Source of the DNA: an uncultured bacterium
GTDB lineage: Bacteria; Actinomycetota; Coriobacteriia; Coriobacteriales; Coriobacteriaceae
DNA: 23,011 bases
NCBI GenBank assembly: GCA_905215815.1
Contig: CAJMRN010000023.1
Location: 1-23,011, forward strand
Reading direction: 5' to 3'
In this document: in pieces, positions 21,227-23,011 of the stretch
Layout of the letters: the number at the start of each line of letters is the position of its first letter
How positions within the stretch are numbered: position 1 is the stretch's first letter
Program-made: the position numbers and the translations under genes
Notes under the pieces: model-generated
Databases searched by the model: none
What the model was told of the DNA's origin: nothing
Seen by the model: only the letters and a program-made list of their open reading frames with translations

Positions 21227-22864
21227 ATGGCAAAGAACATTACGTTCAACACCGATGCCCGCGCCAAGCTCGCAAAGGGCGTCAACACTCTGGCCGACGC
21301 CGTTACCGTCACCATGGGCCCCAAGGGCCGTTACGTCGCTCTGCAGCGCACGTTCGGTGCCCCGACCATCACCAACGACGGCGTTTCCGTCGCTAAGGAG
21401 ATTGAGCTCGAGGACAACATCGAGAACATGGGCGCTCAGTTGGTGAAGGAGGTCGCCACCAAGACCAACGACACCGTGGGTGACGGCACCACCACCGCGA
21501 CCCTGCTCGCTCAGGCTATCGTCAACGACGGTCTGCGCAACGTCGCTGCCGGCGCCAACCCGCTGGCCATCCGTCGCGGCATCGACAAGGCTGTAAACGC
21601 CGCCGTCGCTGAGATGAAGAAGCAGGCCAAGCCGGTCGAGACCAAGGAGCAGATCGCTTCCGTCGGCACCATTTCCGCTGGTGACCCCGAGGTTGGCGAG
21701 AAGATCGCCGAGGCCATGGAGGTCGTGGGCAAGGACGGCGTCATCACCGTCGAGGATTCCCAGACGTTCGACATTACCATCGACACCGTCGAGGGCATGC
21801 AGTTCGACAAGGGCTATGTCTCCGCTTACTTCGTCACGGACAACGACCGCATGGAGGCCGTGATGAAGGATCCGTACATCCTCATCACCGACCAGAAGAT
21901 CTCCAGCGTTCAGGACATCATGCCTGTTCTCGAGGCTGTCCAGCGCGCCGGCCGTGGCCTGCTCATCATCGCTGAGGATATCGACGGCGAGGCTCTGCCG
22001 ACCCTGGTCCTCAACAAGATCCGTGGCGCTCTCAACGTCTGCGCCGTCAAGGCCCCGGGCTACGGCGATCGCCGCAAGCGCATCCTCGAGGACATTGCCG
22101 TCCTCACCGGTGGCCAGGCCGCTCTGGACGAGCTGGGCGTGAAGGTCGCTGACATCACCGCCGATATGCTCGGTACCGCTAAGTCCGTCACCATCTCCAA
22201 GGACAACACCGTCGTTGTCGGCGGCGCTGGCTCCAAGGAGGCCATCGACGCCCGCATCGCTCAGATCAAGGGCGAAATGGAGAACACCACCTCTGACTTC
22301 GATCGCGAGAAGCTCCAGGAGCGCCTGGCCAAGCTCTCCGGTGGCGTTGCCGTCATCAAGGTCGGCGCTGCTACCGAGTCCGAGCTCAAGGAGATCAAGC
22401 ATCGCGTCGAGGACGCCCTGCAGGCTACCCGCGCTGCTGTCGAGGAGGGCATTGTCGCCGGTGGCGGCGTCGCCTTCATGGACGCTGCTCCTGCGCTCGA
22501 TGCTGTCGAGATCGACGACCCCGAGGAGAAGATCGGCGTCGATATCGTCAAGAAGGCTCTGACTGCTCCGGTCGCTACCATCGCCAAGAACGCTGGTTTT
22601 GAGGGCGCTGTCGTGGTCGACAAGGTTGCCGAGCTGCCCGCCGGCCAGGGTCTCAACTCTGCCAACGGCGAGTGGGGCGACATGATCGAGATGGGCGTCC
22701 TCGACCCCGTCAAGGTCAGCCGCGTCACCCTGCAGAACGCTGCTTCTGTCGCCAGCCTGATCCTCATCACCGAGGCTACCGTCTCCGATGTCCCCAAGAA
22801 CACTCAGCTTGAGGACGCAATCGCTGCTGCTACCGCTGGTCAGCAGGGCGGCGGTATGTACTAA
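21227..22864 (+). CDS. groEL: Chaperonin GroEL
   Basis: The 545-residue product has the usual length and blocks of GroEL: the N-terminal MAKNITFNTDARAKLAKGVN, VTMGPKGRYVALQ, the ATP-site string NDGVSVAKEIELED, GDGTTTATLLAQAI, and the late signature AAVEEGIVAGGGVAF. It ends in the flexible GQQGGGMY tail. It is the large subunit of the double-ring chaperonin that folds cytosolic proteins with GroES. The start has GGAGG 10 bases upstream. Codon use is strongly biased to C/G endings, as expected of a highly expressed gene. It is the last gene of the window. A hairpin (22941-22985) downstream may serve as its terminator. Confidence 0.98.
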   Translation: MAKNITFNTDARAKLAKGVNTLADAVTVTMGPKGRYVALQRTFGAPTITNDGVSVAKEIELEDNIENMGAQLVKEVATKTNDTVGDGTTTATLLAQAIVNDGLRNVAAGANPLAIRRGIDKAVNAAVAEMKKQAKPVETKEQIASVGTISAGDPEVGEKIAEAMEVVGKDGVITVEDSQTFDITIDTVEGMQFDKGYVSAYFVTDNDRMEAVMKDPYILITDQKISSVQDIMPVLEAVQRAGRGLLIIAEDIDGEALPTLVLNKIRGALNVCAVKAPGYGDRRKRILEDIAVLTGGQAALDELGVKVADITADMLGTAKSVTISKDNTVVVGGAGSKEAIDARIAQIKGEMENTTSDFDREKLQERLAKLSGGVAVIKVGAATESELKEIKHRVEDALQATRAAVEEGIVAGGGVAFMDAAPALDAVEIDDPEEKIGVDIVKKALTAPVATIAKNAGFEGAVVVDKVAELPAGQGLNSANGEWGDMIEMGVLDPVKVSRVTLQNAASVASLILITEATVSDVPKNTQLEDAIAAATAGQQGGGMY

Positions 22865-22914
22865 GGCCGACAAGGTCTAGAACTCCCACCGGGAATCCGG
22901 GGGCGGGACGGGGA

Positions 22915-23011
22915 CTTCTCTCCGGAACGTCCTCGGACATGCAAAGAGGCTCCGCATCGCGCTTCGCGCTGCGGAGCCTCTTTGCGTCCTGCGGAATATT
23001 CCGGAGAGAAG
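22915..23011. repeat. Nested inverted repeat after groEL, cut by window end
   Basis: Outer arms of at least 13 bp (22915-22927 with 22999-23011) reach the last base of the window. Inside is a perfect 16-bp stem GCAAAGAGGCTCCGCA / TGCGGAGCCTCTTTGC (22941-22956, 22970-22985), extended by 4 more pairs after a mismatch. The inner hairpin could act as the groEL terminator. GGGACGGGGA directly precedes the left outer arm, linking it to the core seen in the other elements. Confidence 0.8.

Noticed and set aside
21218..22873. Long minus-strand open frame (551 codons) opposite groEL
   Set aside because: It mirrors groEL exactly. Strong C/G third-position bias in groEL removes antisense stops, and the frame has no ribosome binding site and a low-complexity product.
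1..23011. CRISPR array, tRNA, rRNA or transposase
   Set aside because: No regularly spaced direct repeats, no cloverleaf with a CCA end, no rRNA-like stretch and no transposase or integrase motif were seen on either strand.

Overview
The window is one contiguous piece of a high-GC Gram-positive chromosome, most likely Collinsella or a close relative in the Coriobacteriia. This is inferred from strong C/G third-position bias, clear AGGAG-type ribosome binding sites, an LAxTG-type sorted surface protein, an AmaP/DUF2273/Asp23 envelope-stress cluster, single groES-groEL, and the mix of families. No species can be fixed from sequence reading alone. I see no rRNA, tRNA, CRISPR array, transposase, integrase or phage gene.

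Layout. 1-520 (-): truncated start of a DUF389 membrane protein. 828-4310 (+): a 1160-residue secreted, sortase-anchored coiled-coil protein with a CAP/SCP domain in its middle. 4533-6236 (-): an OPT-family transporter, convergent with the surface protein and separated from it by two back-to-back terminators. 6526-9373 (+): housekeeping genes coaX, a dCMP deaminase, a NifU-type Fe-S protein and lgt. 9518-11701 (+): a large polytopic membrane protein resembling DUF6020. 11867-12673 (+): a YebC-family regulator. 12840-14315 (+): amaP-like, DUF2273-like and asp23-like genes, an envelope-stress operon. 14520-15542 (+): YitT family. 15692-16999 (+): zinc-ribbon membrane protein with a Pro/Glu-rich tail. 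17131-18594 (-) and 18763-20400 (+): divergent M20 and YtcJ-like amidohydrolases. 20837-22864 (+): groES-groEL.

Most genes are core functions: cofactor and nucleotide supply, lipoprotein maturation, envelope stress, peptide or amide use, and protein folding. The unusual part lies between the genes. At least seven intergenic hairpins share a core resembling GGGAC(A/G)GG in the loop (or in the arms), while their arms differ in sequence yet remain self-complementary. Two pairs of these are clear dispersed repeats in opposite orientation (6361-6393 with 8021-8053; 9442-9490 with 14320-14366). One is a perfect 35-bp inverted repeat between the divergent OPT and coaX promoters. Separately, a 211-bp nested palindrome with 39-bp perfect arms lies upstream of groES, and another nested inverted repeat runs off the right end of the window. 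These palindromes, and the surface protein's architecture, are the parts most worth following up.
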